From: Neolentinus lepideus HHB14362 ss-1
Taxonomy: Eukaryota; Basidiomycota; Agaricomycetes; Gloeophyllales; Gloeophyllaceae
Direction of reading: 5' to 3'
Assembly: GCA_001632425.1 (NCBI GenBank)
Contig: KV425644.1
Location: 8,095-60,213, forward strand
Length of the DNA: 52,119 bases
Shown piece by piece: positions 1 to 13,779 of this stretch. Each line of letters opens with the position of its first letter. Position 1 is the stretch's first letter. The position numbers and the translations under genes were made by a program. A model generated the notes under the pieces. The model did not search any database. It was not told the origin of the DNA and saw nothing but the letters and a program-made list of their open reading frames with translations.

Positions 1-2226
1 TGCAAGACTTCCAGCCGTCTGCAAACACTTATAGGACAACCGCAGCTCTTCTAGCCGTGGTGCAAAGCCTTATAAGGCCTTACGAGGTGGCGTCGGACTT
101 GTCTTTCCTTATAAGTTCTACAACGCCATAACAGATCAAAGCCAAATCTGTGATGATATGCAAGACCCTGTAGTAGGTCTTTGTCTTGCCAACGCCAGTA
201 ATCGACGCCTTTCTTGCTCTCTCAGTCCGTTGCGAGTCTCTTCTAGTCTCGCTATGTTCTATTAGGTGTCGGGCGCGGCCTCGCAACAACCGTGCCCGTT
301 ACACACCACTGGTCCACATCTGCCACTCTGATATCCTTATGACACCCAACACACGGTGATTCATTAGAAGGATTCGGAGAACCTGTTGAGATAGGATATT
401 CTCAACTCTAATGCTCGCAGCACCGGTACGTTCTGCCGTTACCACGCGCACACACTGACACTCGGCCGTCACGACTGGCGCGGTGAATCTTGCAACCCGC
501 AGAAAGTCAGCCAAGACCTTACAGAATTCTCAGGAAACCCTGGATCCAAAGTACACATATCCCCTTTCAACGGCTGAAGTCACCAGCCGCTTTCTCTGTT
601 TCGAGGATACAAGTACAGGGATAGACCTGGAGTGGTCAGAGTGAGTAGAAGTTTTCTTTCAAAGGAAACTCGACATCTACGAATGTTCCACGACTCCTAT
701 ATATTGCGAGGAAACATTCGTCCGTCCGTCAGTTAGCCGAGCGGAAGACACCTCCGCGCCCCTCTAGAGACCCGAGTGGCACGAGCCACCAGCCTGAGGT
801 GTCCGAGCCGCTGTTCAAACCCGACGGATCCTACTACCGGCAGACCACGAGCACGATCTGGCGCCATAACCATCATAACGTCACGAATCCATCGGAAAGT
901 TCTGCGAGACACAAACGCAGGCCTCACCAGCACTTGTACTCTTCAGCGCCACCGTTGGAGAGGCAAGTCCGCTACTACTTTTTTTTCTTTCATTTTTGCG
1001 GGGTTCGCAGTCACAGACAAGGCTATGCTCACTGAACAGAAACTCTAGAGAACAGAACTACTTACATCGGATTTATATTTCTTTCCCTTTCTACCAATCA
1101 TACTCTCCACTGTTGTTCCAGAACGTTTCGGTCTTTCCCTTAATGCGGAAGCATTACTGGCGTCACCGCTCCCTCTTCCACGCTCTTCGGCGCCTGATCT
1201 TCCGCCATGTCCGACCTCACCCAGCCAGGACACACGCATTAATCGACAGCGCCTTATTCTGATGCTCACTTGCAAGCGCTTTCGTCAAAGCTGTCATCCA
1301 TCTTGGGCACGGTGTATCCGGAGGTGTGCCATCCTTTCTTCTGCCGTGTGTTATTGTGGACGCCCTCCACGAATTATTGCATTTGGGAGTCAACGACGGG
1401 GATTATTGTAAGTGCCGAACGGAATTGCGTGGCGAGAGTTGGTGAGGACAGGCGTGTCAGTAACTCACGTAGATAAGCAGAGTAGATGCACCACTGCTTT
1501 GATCAAGGCCTTGAACTTGGCGGCAAGGCGATGTCTTTCCCGATGCCCTTATTCTCAGTTTCCCTTGCACGCATTTAGCAATCACCACTCCCGTTACAAT
1601 CACAGCAAGTTGCTTTGCGGGCATCGTAATATTGTAGACGCTTCGATGATAGGTCGGACGTTTTGCGTATTCTTCATGTCCGGCATACACGCCGCGTGCG
1701 CCGGGGCATGAGCCTGCTCCGACAAAGGTTTGTTGACGCAAGACATTCCAGGCAATGCCCATAACGCGAGGTTTGCAAAGAGATGTGCGTTGCGGACACG
1801 TTCTAATAATCTGCGTTACCAGTGCTTTCAAAGATGTAATTTTAGGAACTAATTAGAAAGTGGTCCCAACTCGGAACGAGCATTACTAAATATTTCGGAG
1901 CTTTATTCCGCGTATGAGAGAATGAAGGCTTTGATGCACTACAGCGACTCAGACTTATCATGGGTTCTGTTAGTACCCACTGAAGTGAGTGCAAATGCCT
2001 ACAGTTAGTCTCTTCCCATCAAATGATTTCCAACTTTGGCCACTCACAAAGCCTGGATTTGATGCTTATTTGGGACTAATGGCTCTCCAGTATCGATCAT
2101 AATTCATTGATCAAGGGAAGATGAGATGGCTCATTGGCTCACATTCACATGTGTAAGCGAAATAACCATATAAACGAGGAGCAACATCGAAAATAATGAT
2201 GCGTCGGCAGGGACACGACGATACAT
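1..2226. other. Noncoding left flank
   Basis: No recognisable gene lies in this stretch. The open frames are short, unrelated to known domains and not supported by splice-linked neighbours. It holds one copy of a dispersed repeat near 1.06-1.24 kb, annotated separately. The AT-rich part from about 1.83 to 2.22 kb lies downstream of the decayed reductase and may include its former 3' region. Confidence 0.5.
1055..1236 (+). repeat. Dispersed repeat, copy 1
   Basis: This segment matches, in opposite orientation, a segment near 20.9-21.0 kb. Both begin with gaactacttac, share a 17-base identical core (ctgttgttccagaacgt) and then stay alignable for about 100 further bases, including similar cgccatg and gccagg blocks. 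The plus-strand translation over the core reads FYQSYS-x-LLFQNV in both copies, so an old coding exon is possible, but no complete frame is seen. No terminal inverted repeats or target-site duplication were recognised. Confidence 0.6.
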
Positions 2227-5200
2227 TTACATGAAACCAATGCCCTTCCAATAGGCCACCCATCTCCGAGCATCCTGGACACCAAGGGAATCGACTTGGC
2301 TGACGATCTTGCCAAATGAGCAGAGTTTATTCGTGGTGAAGCGCACGATGCTAACAGCCTCGAAGTTTTCTTCTTCGACGTTGGCGGACTCGACAGTATC
2401 GGTGATCCTTCGGAAGAAGTCTAGTAGCGCAATGGCGGGCTGTCACAGCGTAGTGGTGAGCATATGGAACGGTTTATGTACGGCTGGACTTACCACTGTC
2501 TCGAAATCTTCCTTGGTCGTCGTGTCCTGTTTTTCCAACTTCCGCACCCATTCTCGGAAGGGTACTGGGGGTAGGGGTAGGGAGCCGTCGCTAGCGAGTG
2601 CTGAGGCGATGTTCTTAACCATGACAGACCACTCAATGGGCCTAGGGTGGGCTACGTTGAGAGCGAGCAGGACTTCCGCATTCGAAAAGGCCACGTCCAT
2701 GATCGCGGACGCTACCGTGTCCACGGGAATCCATGAAACAAGCTGTTCACCCAATGAGCTGCTTATCGCAGACAGGACGAGAAGTACTCACATCTCTGGC
2801 ATCCGGCATACACCCTAAAGTCAAGCTCGATTTGACTAGGACAGGCACCCATTCAGTTGTACTCCAAGATCCGTTCGGTAGACCGCCACAGATTTAGTGA
2901 ACCCTCAGAGAGGTACTGTTCAAGCCACGTTCTGCAGCCTTAGCCAGGATCTGCGGTGCAGGAATCGATGAGAATGGTGCACGTCCATGGTGGAATAATA
3001 TTAATGCTGCTACCTGCTCAACGGCATACTTCCCTTCTCCGTACCCGCCCAGCCTGGTTCCTACAGCAGTATTCTGGTCATTCACGACCTCTTTGGGATA
3101 CGGTTCATCCGAGGCCTTCCAAGACCGAGCAACGGAAATAGACGAAGTGAATATAAACTTCAAGCCAGTACCGGCTTTTGACGTCAATGCGAAGTCAACC
3201 AGCTGGCGGGTTGCCCGGATGTTGGGTTCGAAGGACAACAAGCCGAGGTTGAAATCAAGCCTCCACGCACTATGGATGATGTGCGTGACCGACGAATGGA
3301 CCTAGTAAGCGTCAGTTTCCCGTTTCCTTACGCACACCAGGGCAAGCTGACCTCGCTATACAACTCCACCGGCAGGTCGAACGAATCCGCGTTTGCGTCT
3401 CCTTCCAAGAATACTACCTTGGTGGTCGAGAGTAGGTCAATGGATAAGCCCTTGTCCTCGAAAGCCGCTTTCTGTCCATCAAAGGAAGACCTATGAGACG
3501 ACTTCCTGTTGAACGCATACACCCTCGCAACCCGCGAGTCCTTGAGCATATTATAGAGGATATATGATCCCAGACTTCCAGTGGAGCTTGTGAGTAGAAC
3601 GACAGGGCCAGCTCTGTGCGTGTTACCTGAAGATGCTCTCGGGAAATTGGCAGAGTACTTGTTGATCATCGCTGAGATCGTCTTAGCTGACACTCCAACG
3701 CACAGTCCATTCGGTGCGCCAGGAGAAAGTAAATTCACCACAGCACTTGCAAGATGCTGAAGGGTTGGGTTAACATATCCTATGTCTTGTGTGAGCCCGT
3801 CCAGCGCCTGCTTAGCACTAGAGTCGGTCGAAAGGCGAGACCGGAGGGCACCGATGATTTGATTGCGCAGGAACATTGCACTCAAACTGAAGGGGAAAAG
3901 GTATTTGCGTTTGTGAAGTTACATTGACCCCTAAGGCTCACCTATCGAATCCTTGCTCAAACAAGTCGGTCTCTGGGTGGACCTTCTTGCCCTTGTTGAT
4001 TTGCTCGGCGTGCTTCTGCAGCCACATAGTCAGGCCGGAGGTCGTCCAGTTGACCGGCGCATCGATGACATCAGATTTGAGACTCGATTCGACAGCTTCA
4101 CAGCTGGATAAGTGTCATAAGCTGAAGTTAACAACGCATGCCACGGAACCATAACGCTTACAGTGCATCGATCTCTTCGCATAGGTAGCAATAGTCGCGT
4201 TGCGCATGACCGTGCCCTTCGCCGCGCGCGGGAGCGGCTTAGCGAGATCGCTCACAAGGATCATCTCCTTGAACAACCTGCTGAATGTCGGAGCATCCTT
4301 ATTCGCTTCCTCCAAAATAGGCCTACCGAATCAACATCAGTGAAATACCGCGCACTTCGGCGTTAATAATCTTACCATAGTTTATTCCGAAACTCGGCCA
4401 AGGCCGTTTCGTCTTTGGGGTCGATTGCATGCTCAGCTGATGGTTCGGTGATGACGCCAACTTGGTTGCTGCCTTGGCCGAACAAGAGCGAGCCTTGAAC
4501 CATAGAACTGTACAGAATACGGCCTTCCATATGAATTGGAACAGTCTTTTCTCCTGATGTAAGTACGAGAACATCGTCTTTCCGGCCGACGCTGGGACCA
4601 ATGACCAGTTAGCCGCGTGCATTCGTCGAGCTTGAGATACTCACATCCTCCACAGTCCTTCGATCGTCGGATGCTTCTCCCACAGGTCGAAAGTTGCATG
4701 TCCCTTGGCATCCGGAAGGTTCTCGACTGAGAGTTGATGCTTCTCATTCGTCTATCCCCGCGCGCTCCGTCAATTTTGATCTCTCTACGCCGAAGATGGA
4801 AATACCTGCCAGCATCTGGAGTTCATATGTCCCATCGCCTTGATCCACCCATCGAACATCCATTCTATCACTGAGGCGCATCCAAGGCCAATCTTTCGGA
4901 TCTCTTGGGACACGAGTTGCCTTGTTATCCGGGAACATATCGAATAGATGAGAGGGTACGCCGAATTCGGTTCCTCCATACGCCGCACTAAATTTGACGC
5001 CTTTCGAAAGCAGCATATCGCCAGCTTTGGCTGAAAGCGAACCACCTGAAAATACCTTCCGGAATGAAGAATGTCTTAGTCCCAACAAACTAACTGTCAC
5101 TCAGAACGTTGACTCACAACTAACGCTGTAGTTGATAGATACTCGAGCGAGGCGGCAGTCTTGGCCCAAATCTCCAACAATGCTGGAATAGCCACAACTA

Positions 5201-6198
5201 TCGTGGCGCCGCTCATCTGGCAGTGCTCTAGGGCATTTGAGGATTATGCATGACTGGAGGTGCAGGTGCTCTTGGAGGAAAGAGCACCACTGGTACACCC
5301 GTAACGAGCGGAACGTATAGCTGGGTATGGATACCCATTGCATGGAATGAAGGGAGCATCATGGAACCCTCTATGACAAGGCGAGGGTGGTGAATGATCT
5401 CCGTTAGTATCGCTAATAGACCCAAAGACATAGAAGTGAGTGTTCAGCATTACAGACATATCAATTGACCCGCGAAAAGAACACCAGTCTAGTATTGCTT
5501 TGTTCATCTGAGGAATGGCCTTCGGGAAGCCCGTTGATCCCGAAGAATGCAGGTACATGCAGATGTCGTCCATGGCCGGTTCACATATCGGTGCCGTATG
5601 TTCCTTGAACTGATCAGAGACTCTTTCTTCTCCTAGTCTCGGGAATGCCTGAGATAGAACCGGGATGTCCTCGAAGAGCACATCATAGCCATGTACTGCA
5701 AACTTGGTCTTTCAGCCGTTCAGCAAAGGCTGAAGGAATATCGAAGTCGTCAAAATATGGTGGCATGACGTTTTCTCCAGAAACTTGTGAATGGCTGGCG
5801 GCGAGTTTCGGGGTGAGATTAGGAAAGGCTATCGCACGATGTCAAGAAATAGTCATTCTTCACATCTGCAACTGATAGCATCGTGAAGGTAGAACGCACC
5901 ACAAAACCGGCTCGAATCATGCCAACTAAGAGCAGGACGTACAGGACGGTATCGCATGCGGCGATGACTGTGACAACTTCTCGGTTCTTGCCACCACGTG
6001 CACCGTTGGGACAAAGGGCATGGGCATACGATGGGTAACGCGAGCAAACTTCATAAATGAGACGCAAGTCACTTCACCGCCACTATTTGCGACGAAACGA
6101 AATGCAGGCAAGACAAGGTTGTGGACATGGTGATAGTCAAGAAAACCCGGCAGAACTCGAATAGAGCCGTCGAAAGGTGGGACTGATGCTGCCGACAT
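2227..6198 (-). pseudogene. Decayed adenylate-forming reductase (A-T-R)
   Basis: This is a broken paralogue of the intact A-T-R enzyme at 37.5-41.6 kb. The family adenylates a carboxylic or amino acid, loads it on a phosphopantetheine arm and reduces it with NADPH. The start (MSAASVPPFDGS) and C-terminus (WVAYWKGIGFM) both align with the intact copy. The A domain keeps LHSSGSTGFPK and YGGTEFG, the T domain keeps EQGFDSLSA across an intron, and the R domain keeps YGEGK. Lesions seen: a 1-base deletion near 6026 in the first exon; an in-frame TGA at 5714-5712; a 1-base deletion near 5232; and a splice donor near 5472 that reads GCGGGT where the intact copy has GTAGGT. The R-domain glycine motif is TSSTGSLG instead of TGSTGSLG. 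The T and R parts look open, so a truncated product cannot be excluded. Confidence 0.85.
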
Positions 6199-7258
6199 TG
6201 CCTGATGCGTTGGATACACTGTGTCTCGATTTGCGCGTATTTTAATGGGTCTGAACATTCCATCAAAGGGTGGAAGGACACCCCGAAAGCGCACGGTCTG
6301 CATCGAAGCCTGTTCGACGTCAATCAAACAGGTCGAAGTCCGCGATCCACGCACTCACAGACAGACGTCATTGGTGTTGATTATGGGGCTAAGAATTCCT
6401 CTTGGTTTTATCAGCTACCATCGATGCGACAGAGTCACGGCGAGCAAAACATTTCTTAGGGATTCATAAACGTGCAGCTCGGGGGCGGCACTGAGATGCG
6501 AGCAGGTTGACATTGGTCACAATTGGAGTATATGTCTGGATCTGTGCAGTCTCGTTGCTGGAGTTGTGATCAGTGAGGGCCCAATACTTGTCTATGCCCG
6601 GCAAGATGGCCGCAACATGAATATTGGGACTTAGCAGACTGAAGGCACGTTGACTAGCAAATATCAGACGAATGACTTGGACGAGCTGTCATTCGAATGT
6701 CTGAATGGGCCAAAGTATTCATAAATCGCCGAACGCTGACAGAATGTCGATACAACCCAACGAGATCTGGCATGACTCCAACAGGTGATGCGCGTTTATA
6801 TGCGAACATCGGCTCATCCACGACTTAATGCTTGGAAGTCTTTCATAAGTAGAACTCCATATTTTGACTCCTGACTACGATTTACCGTCATTTGATATGG
6901 GACCCAACACCAAAGGCAGAAGCGAACTGAAGTGTCTGACCATGTATCTGTCAAGGATTAGGACAAAAGTGCCAGCACGCGTCTTGAGTTCTGCGCTTTG
7001 GTGCAAGTCCGTGCATCTGTGATATCTAACAAGAAAAACTCACGTATACTTCCAGTAAAACATGGGCAATCTCGTAGTCGCTGGTGTGCACCCAGTCATC
7101 TGGAGTGTGAGAAAAGCAAGAAGACGTAGACAGACATGAATAACAATACGCTTGACCGTACGGAAAAACTTGATAGGAGAATGACAGTGCATGACAACGT
7201 GATAAATGTTTGAATAGAGACCGTAGCCTCGATTGATAAAGACAGGAGGAGTATAAAT
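6199..7258. other. Intergenic, no gene seen
   Basis: This lies upstream of the decayed reductase and downstream of the COX IV gene, both on the minus strand. No recognisable coding signal, tRNA or repeat was found. The reductase promoter would lie here. Confidence 0.5.
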
Positions 7259-8022
7259 CTATTTGGACTGGACGAAACCCTTGCCTGAGTAACCTTCCGA
7301 CGAGATACCTGGAAACATAGCGGGACCACGTTAGCCAGCGGTCTATCACGCGTCGGGAGAACGGCATTGTGGAGGAAACATACATACCAGAGATAGGGTT
7401 GATCTTTTGCTCCTTCGCCCGCTCGTTGCTCGCCTCCTGCCATTCCCTCGTCATCGTCTTTGGTGGCGGACCACCTAAAATGGCAACCCGATCAAAACCA
7501 GCCTAGCACCTGTGCACTAAACGGAAAACTCACCGAGTTGCCGGACACCGTAATAAATGAGACCAGACGTCGCAATGAGCGCGAAGGTACCGAAGGCGAT
7601 TTTCACGCCCGAGCCAGGAGGGTTGATCGGCGCACGGGGACCATGGGGTCCAAACGCGACATAGTACGCTGCCATTCACAAACACAAACCCAATTACATT
7701 TCAACATAGACACAACCAGCAGTAAAATCAGTACTGGCTCTAAACCCGTAATTACAATCTGAACGCGGTACATACCAGCCTTCTTCTCGTCAATCGAGAG
7801 TTCCTTCCAGTCCTTCTTCTGGATGGCCTCCAGCTGCTGGTGAACAGCCAACTGCTCCTCGCTGCTCATTTTCTCCCACTGTGCCTCTACATTGGACAGC
7901 GGAATCACCGACGCAGACGTCGACGAGGACGACCCACTCGCTACGGACGGGGCCGCCGTCGTGAGCGCACGGACACGCAACGGGGTGACTCTTGTTGTAC
8001 GCGCCAGGCGGAGGGCTTGCAT
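7259..8022 (-). CDS. COX5: Cytochrome c oxidase subunit, COX IV family
   Basis: Nuclear-encoded subunit of respiratory complex IV in the mitochondrial inner membrane (yeast Cox5, animal COX4). Four exons join in frame: 8022-7776, 7668-7534, 7474-7388 and 7308-7259, giving 172 residues, the normal family size. The N-terminus (MQALRLARTTRVTPLRVRAL) is Arg-rich and lacks acids, as expected of a mitochondrial presequence. It is followed by the family signature VEAQWEKMSSEEQ and KDWKELSIDEKKAAYYVAFGP. One membrane segment follows (IAFGTFALIATSGLIYYGV), then a matrix-to-intermembrane tail with TMTREWQEASNERAKEQKINPISG. All introns are GT-AG and all three are in phase 1. The gene is intact. Confidence 0.95.
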
Positions 8023-8439
8023 ACTGCTGCAAACAAGGGCTAGGAATTAGACAGGGTAATAGTGTGCGTCTATAGGGAGACGAACGGAATGAGAGTGGAC
8101 GAAAATGGCGCGTGGTAAACACCGGGCTGCCCATTCGCTCGCTCGGAACGGACCGGAATATCGTTGTACCTCGGCCTTAAGCCTGGCGTTGGCGAGGCTC
8201 ACATCGCATTCACCTGTCGCCACTAGTGTCTGATATTTACGAATTTATCCTCGGTCTGGCCTACGTCTGGCCGCTGTAAGGAGCACAGCTATTCAGGATA
8301 TATTAGCTGCAACCGACAAGTAATCACAAGCAGAGATACAGAGCAACAGATATATCGGAGATCGACGAGAGACGGCTCAGCATGCAAGAAAGAAAAACAA
8401 AGAAACAAGTAATACAGCTTAAGGGATGCGACTGGTCAC
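8023..8439. other. Intergenic between COX5 and the zinc-knuckle gene
   Basis: About 420 bases containing the COX5 promoter side and the 3' end of the upstream minus-strand gene. No separate gene is visible; open frames here are shadows of the COX5 first exon. Confidence 0.5.
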
Positions 8440-9591
8440 TCATGCAGCCGCCTCCGTGGCATCCACGCCAGGACAATCCTTGGAGATATGCCTATGAACG
8501 ATGTAAGTCAGCTATCGCTTGCATCTCAGGGAATGATGGCAGCGGACCCTTCTGAGCCACACGTGTAGCAAGCCCTCTTCTGCGGCTGAGGACAGTCCTT
8601 CGAAATATGGCCCTAAATCCAGCTGTCAATCATGCATCCTCGGGGTCCAGAGTCTCCACTTACGAAGCCCGAGCAGTTGTAGCACTTCGCGCCCTGGACA
8701 CAGTCACGCGACATATGCCCAACACCACCGCAGGTGTAGCTAAAAGCGCAATCAGACTACCAGCAAAGGGACTTTGGCTTGATTTCCGTACCAAGTCTTT
8801 TGGGCCCCGCCGCCAAATGAGCCGTAGCTGCCGCCGCCGCCGTAACCGCCACCCGGCGCTTGAGGACAGGCGCGCGCAATATGCCCGACCTTACCGCACC
8901 TGTAGCACTCGGCTCCCGTGGACGCACCACCACCACCATTGTAGTTGCCACCGGTAGCGGTGTTTTGCGGGCACTCGCGACTCTGCATCAAGGTGCGTAA
9001 GGTCAATCGCATCGGATGAAATCCAGACATTAACAGCGTACGATGTGACCCTCCTGGCCACACTTGTAGCAGGATTTGGGCTTGCTCTCCATTGTGCAAT
9101 CACGAGAGACGTGGCCCTCCATGCCGCCTGCAAATGCAAGTTAGATCATTGCCGTCAAGCCAAAAAACGAAGGATACTCACAGTTATAGCTAACAATAGC
9201 AAACCCCGGTGTTAAGAACTCTCCGCGACAAGCAGAACAAGACTCATTACCAAGTGGGGGTGCCTGCCTTTGGGCAGTTGGCAGCCTGGTGTCCAACTGC
9301 ATATCATCGAGACAGCAAAGTGACGGAGGAGGTCCCGGCCGATCGGAGCGGGCAAGTTATGAATGGATCAAATGCATATATTGATCGCGGTTTGATAGTT
9401 TGTATTCGTATCAATTTGCGGTACATAGAAGAAATAACCACGAACTCCGTCAGCACGACACCACACACGCATAGAAAAGAAGGAAGCCGCCGCAAGAGGT
9501 GTAGTCTAATACGCCACACCTCCATAGCATCGACAACACGAAAGCGCCACGCACATCCACCACAGTTAAAGCAACCACGAGCGCCGGCCAT
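8440..9591 (-). CDS. GIS2: CCHC zinc-knuckle protein, CNBP/Gis2 type
   Basis: Small nucleic-acid-binding protein of the CNBP/Gis2/Byr3 group, which acts on mRNA translation and G-rich single strands. Eight exons join in frame: 9591-9555, 9296-9251, 9189-9182, 9127-9042, 8982-8792, 8739-8664, 8612-8548 and 8491-8440, giving 186 residues. Seven CCHC knuckles are readable: [84 protein letters not shown] and [15 protein letters not shown] glycine-rich linker ([13 protein letters not shown]) separates knuckles 4 and 5, as in fungal homologues. The third exon is only 8 nt and the last intron uses a weak GTCCGC donor. Both are required to restore knuckle motifs, so the model is firm. Confidence 0.93.
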
Positions 9592-10310
9592 TGCTTCTTT
9601 TTACAAGGATATAGTGATTCTGCAGCGGTGTTTGTTAGACCTCTCAGACGCCCTTGATGTATGCGCGCTTAGCCTCATCGCCGTCTCCAGCAGCCAAGGC
9701 AAGCAGTACTTGCACGTACAGTTCGTGAGGAAGTGTCGTAGCAGTCGTCGTCGACGCAGGTGGGCGGAAGTAGTGAAGGGCAGGTAGTGTGGGGATGAGG
9801 GTGAAGAAGAAGAAAAAAGTTCGGGCTGCAGCGCATTACATAACTTCAAATAATCATGGCCACGTGGACGCGAGCGCCCAGCACCCGCCTCTAATTGGCG
9901 GGCAGTTCTCCCGCCGGCCTGCTGGCTCAGGTATTTTCGTCGCGCTGGCGATAGATTGGCCCTATGGGACTTGGGCATCAGGCAGCTGACCAACAGACTG
10001 TCAAGGCGGGGCGGCAAGGAGCAAGTAACGGCAGAGCACACTTCGCCGCTAGAAGATCCACTATACCTCTTTCGCGTCTTTTGGCAACGATTACTCTCAA
10101 AACATAGTTTGACGAGGGTTGTCATGGGCAGGGTCGCGGAATAATCGAATGAAAAAGAGCCCGCTGAGGATCTGGCAGGCTCGGGGACATCGTCTACAAC
10201 ACAGTGCAGCACGAAAATGGATCTATTGTAGCTTTTTTGTTGCGGAATTGAAGAATTTCGGCACTATGCCGCTATACGGTCCGTCGTGAAGCAGACGAGG
10301 ATCATCCCTT
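9592..10310. other. Intergenic, promoter side of the zinc-knuckle gene
   Basis: About 720 bases between two minus-strand genes. Pyrimidine-rich tracts on the minus strand are present, as in many fungal promoters. No domain or RNA gene was recognised; the 203-codon minus-strand open frame has no recognisable domain. Confidence 0.5.
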
Positions 10311-10641
10311 CTATGCCGCTGGGGCCTTGGGTGCGTCCTCGGGCGGAACTAGGTAAACCTAGACGGCCAACCGTAAGCATGGAGCGGAAATGCCAAAGAA
10401 AATAGACACGCACCTGCTCGCCGCCTTCGCCATGCTCCCAGTGCTGGTATCGTAGCGCGGTCAAGCCCCTCTTCTCAGCCTTTACACGCTCACTCTCCTT
10501 CAAAGACTGGCGCAGGGCGCGGGCGCAGATCTGCGAGTACCGGTTGAACCTTCAAGTATCCCTTCCCAGTCAGATCTGTAGTGTGTAAAGAATATGTATG
10601 AAAAACACTCACGTAAAGTGCGCACGCCAGGTACTGCTCAT
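10311..10641 (-). CDS. ATP15: Mitochondrial F1 ATP synthase epsilon subunit
   Basis: Central-stalk subunit of F1Fo ATP synthase on the matrix side. Three exons join in frame: 10641-10613, 10549-10414 and 10358-10311, giving 70 residues, typical for this very short protein. The N-terminus reads MSSTWRAHFTFNRYSQICARALRQ with the conserved Trp-Arg and the YSQICARALR core. It is followed by SERVKAEKRGLTALRYQHWE and the tail EQVYLVPPEDAPKAPAA. Short exons mean simple ORF callers miss it. Neighbours on the same strand are housekeeping genes; no shared transcript is implied. Confidence 0.93.
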
Positions 10642-10953
10642 CGTGACGGACGTTGTACAGGAACAAGTTGGTGGTCGATTCTGAGGGCAGTGGCCGGCGA
10701 GGTCCGGCGAGTCGCGTGGCAATGACGGAAGTGTTTCCCAGCGGCAGAGTCCCACTTCCACAGGCTGGTGGCGCGGGCACGGTAGCAACGCACGCGCAGC
10801 TTCAAAGCCAATACCTTGTTTCTTTATTTCAGTCCTCGTCTTTGCGCTGCCAGTACATTGCTTTCCCAAAACGTCTAGCCCTGATTCCGCATCCATATAA
10901 TACGGATACAAATACCCCTTGTACACACCGGAAACATATCACTCCGACGCGCC

Positions 10954-12818
<1,865 letters not shown>

Positions 12819-13242
12819 TATGCCTAGATGGGCGTGACCCCTTTGTACCTGCCGTGTCGGACACGTTTCGTTATGTCTACTGTTCCTGTTGTATTAGTAT
12901 CTTTATGTTGTCATCTACTCACTTACCTGGGACATGAGAATAGTATAGAACCGCCATCTTTTAATGCACTCTTTCTGATCAATCGTTCCACACGCTGGAG
13001 GTGATTGTACACGAGTGATGTCACATTGCCATAACTTAATGTACACACTAGAAGATGCCTATGTATGATACTTAGTTCATATATACAGTTGGGTAAAGTT
13101 AGCCGCAATAGAATAAATTAAGATGCAAGACCCTTAAGGTAATCACACGCAGCAGCCTGATGCGAACGCCACAACCCAAACCCTGGCTAGAGCCACATAA
13201 TCCATAAGATAGGAAGAGAAAGAGAAAGCGTCAGGGCTTCCA
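12819..13242. other. Convergent 3' spacer
   Basis: About 420 bases between the Rab gene (plus) and the phosphatase (minus), which point at each other. AT-rich stretches likely hold both 3' UTRs. No gene is seen. Confidence 0.5.
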
Positions 13243-13779
13243 TCAGCTCCTAGACGGTGTCCTGATCGAGTCCGCATACTCCTTTAGTTGCGAAACAAAC
13301 CCAAAGTTAGGCTCCGCGGAGGGGCGCTTCTCCTTGACGAATTGGACAGCCTGCTGAGGCGTCCACCCGTACGCAGCAATGAGGAACGCACATACGACGC
13401 TAGCGCTGCGGCTCACGCCCTGCGCGCAGTGCACAAGCACCTTCGCATTGCCATCCCTTAGCGCATCGTGCACGAACGACGTCGCGCCGGGCAGGTGCGC
13501 GGCGAGCTCCGCGAAAGGGTGGTCCTCCAGAGCAATTTGCTTCTGCTGGACAGAGGGTGGCACCATGACAGTGCCACGCATAGCGGAGAGAACGTGAGTA
13601 ATGCCCAGCGCTGCGAGTAGCGCGGGGTTCTCAGCGCAAGAGAGGTCGGACATGTATAATCGGGGGATGATTTCCGTGATATCTGGAGAGAGGCGAGAAG
13701 GGGTACGGGGCGTAGAGATTCGCGTTCTGCTAGTCATGTCGTGTCGTGGCCGAGGGGTATAGTATGGCTGGGGGGACAT
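13243..13779 (-). CDS. Dual-specificity protein phosphatase
   Basis: Intronless 178-residue cysteine phosphatase acting on phospho-Tyr and phospho-Ser/Thr. A basic, Thr/Pro-rich N-terminus (about residues 1-33) is followed by a compact DSP domain: EIIPRLYMSDLSCAENPALLAA, then the putative general acid Asp86 in LEDHPFAEL. The catalytic loop is HCAQGVSRSASVV with nucleophile Cys118 and Arg124. The C-terminal half reads WTPQQAVQFVKEKRPSAEPNFGF, the usual DSP AYLM-equivalent and recognition helix region. All catalytic residues are present. A second Met at residue 15 could be used as start. The substrate cannot be told from sequence; small atypical DUSPs of this kind are common in fungi. Confidence 0.93.
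   Translation of the reverse strand: MSPQPYYTPRPRHDMTSRTRISTPRTPSRLSPDITEIIPRLYMSDLSCAENPALLAALGITHVLSAMRGTVMVPPSVQQKQIALEDHPFAELAAHLPGATSFVHDALRDGNAKVLVHCAQGVSRSASVVCAFLIAAYGWTPQQAVQFVKEKRPSAEPNFGFVSQLKEYADSIRTPSRS

Noticed and set aside
5689..5740. Apparent frameshift in the second A-domain exon of the dead reductase
   Set aside because: On realignment the frame reads PFLISPRNSPPAIHKFLEK and continues through a TGA to KTKFAVHGYD. It is a nonsense codon, not an indel, and is counted once.
9601..10212. Minus-strand open frame of 203 codons upstream of the zinc-knuckle gene
   Set aside because: It has an Arg/Ser-rich composition, no domain and no splice support, and it lies where the promoter should be.
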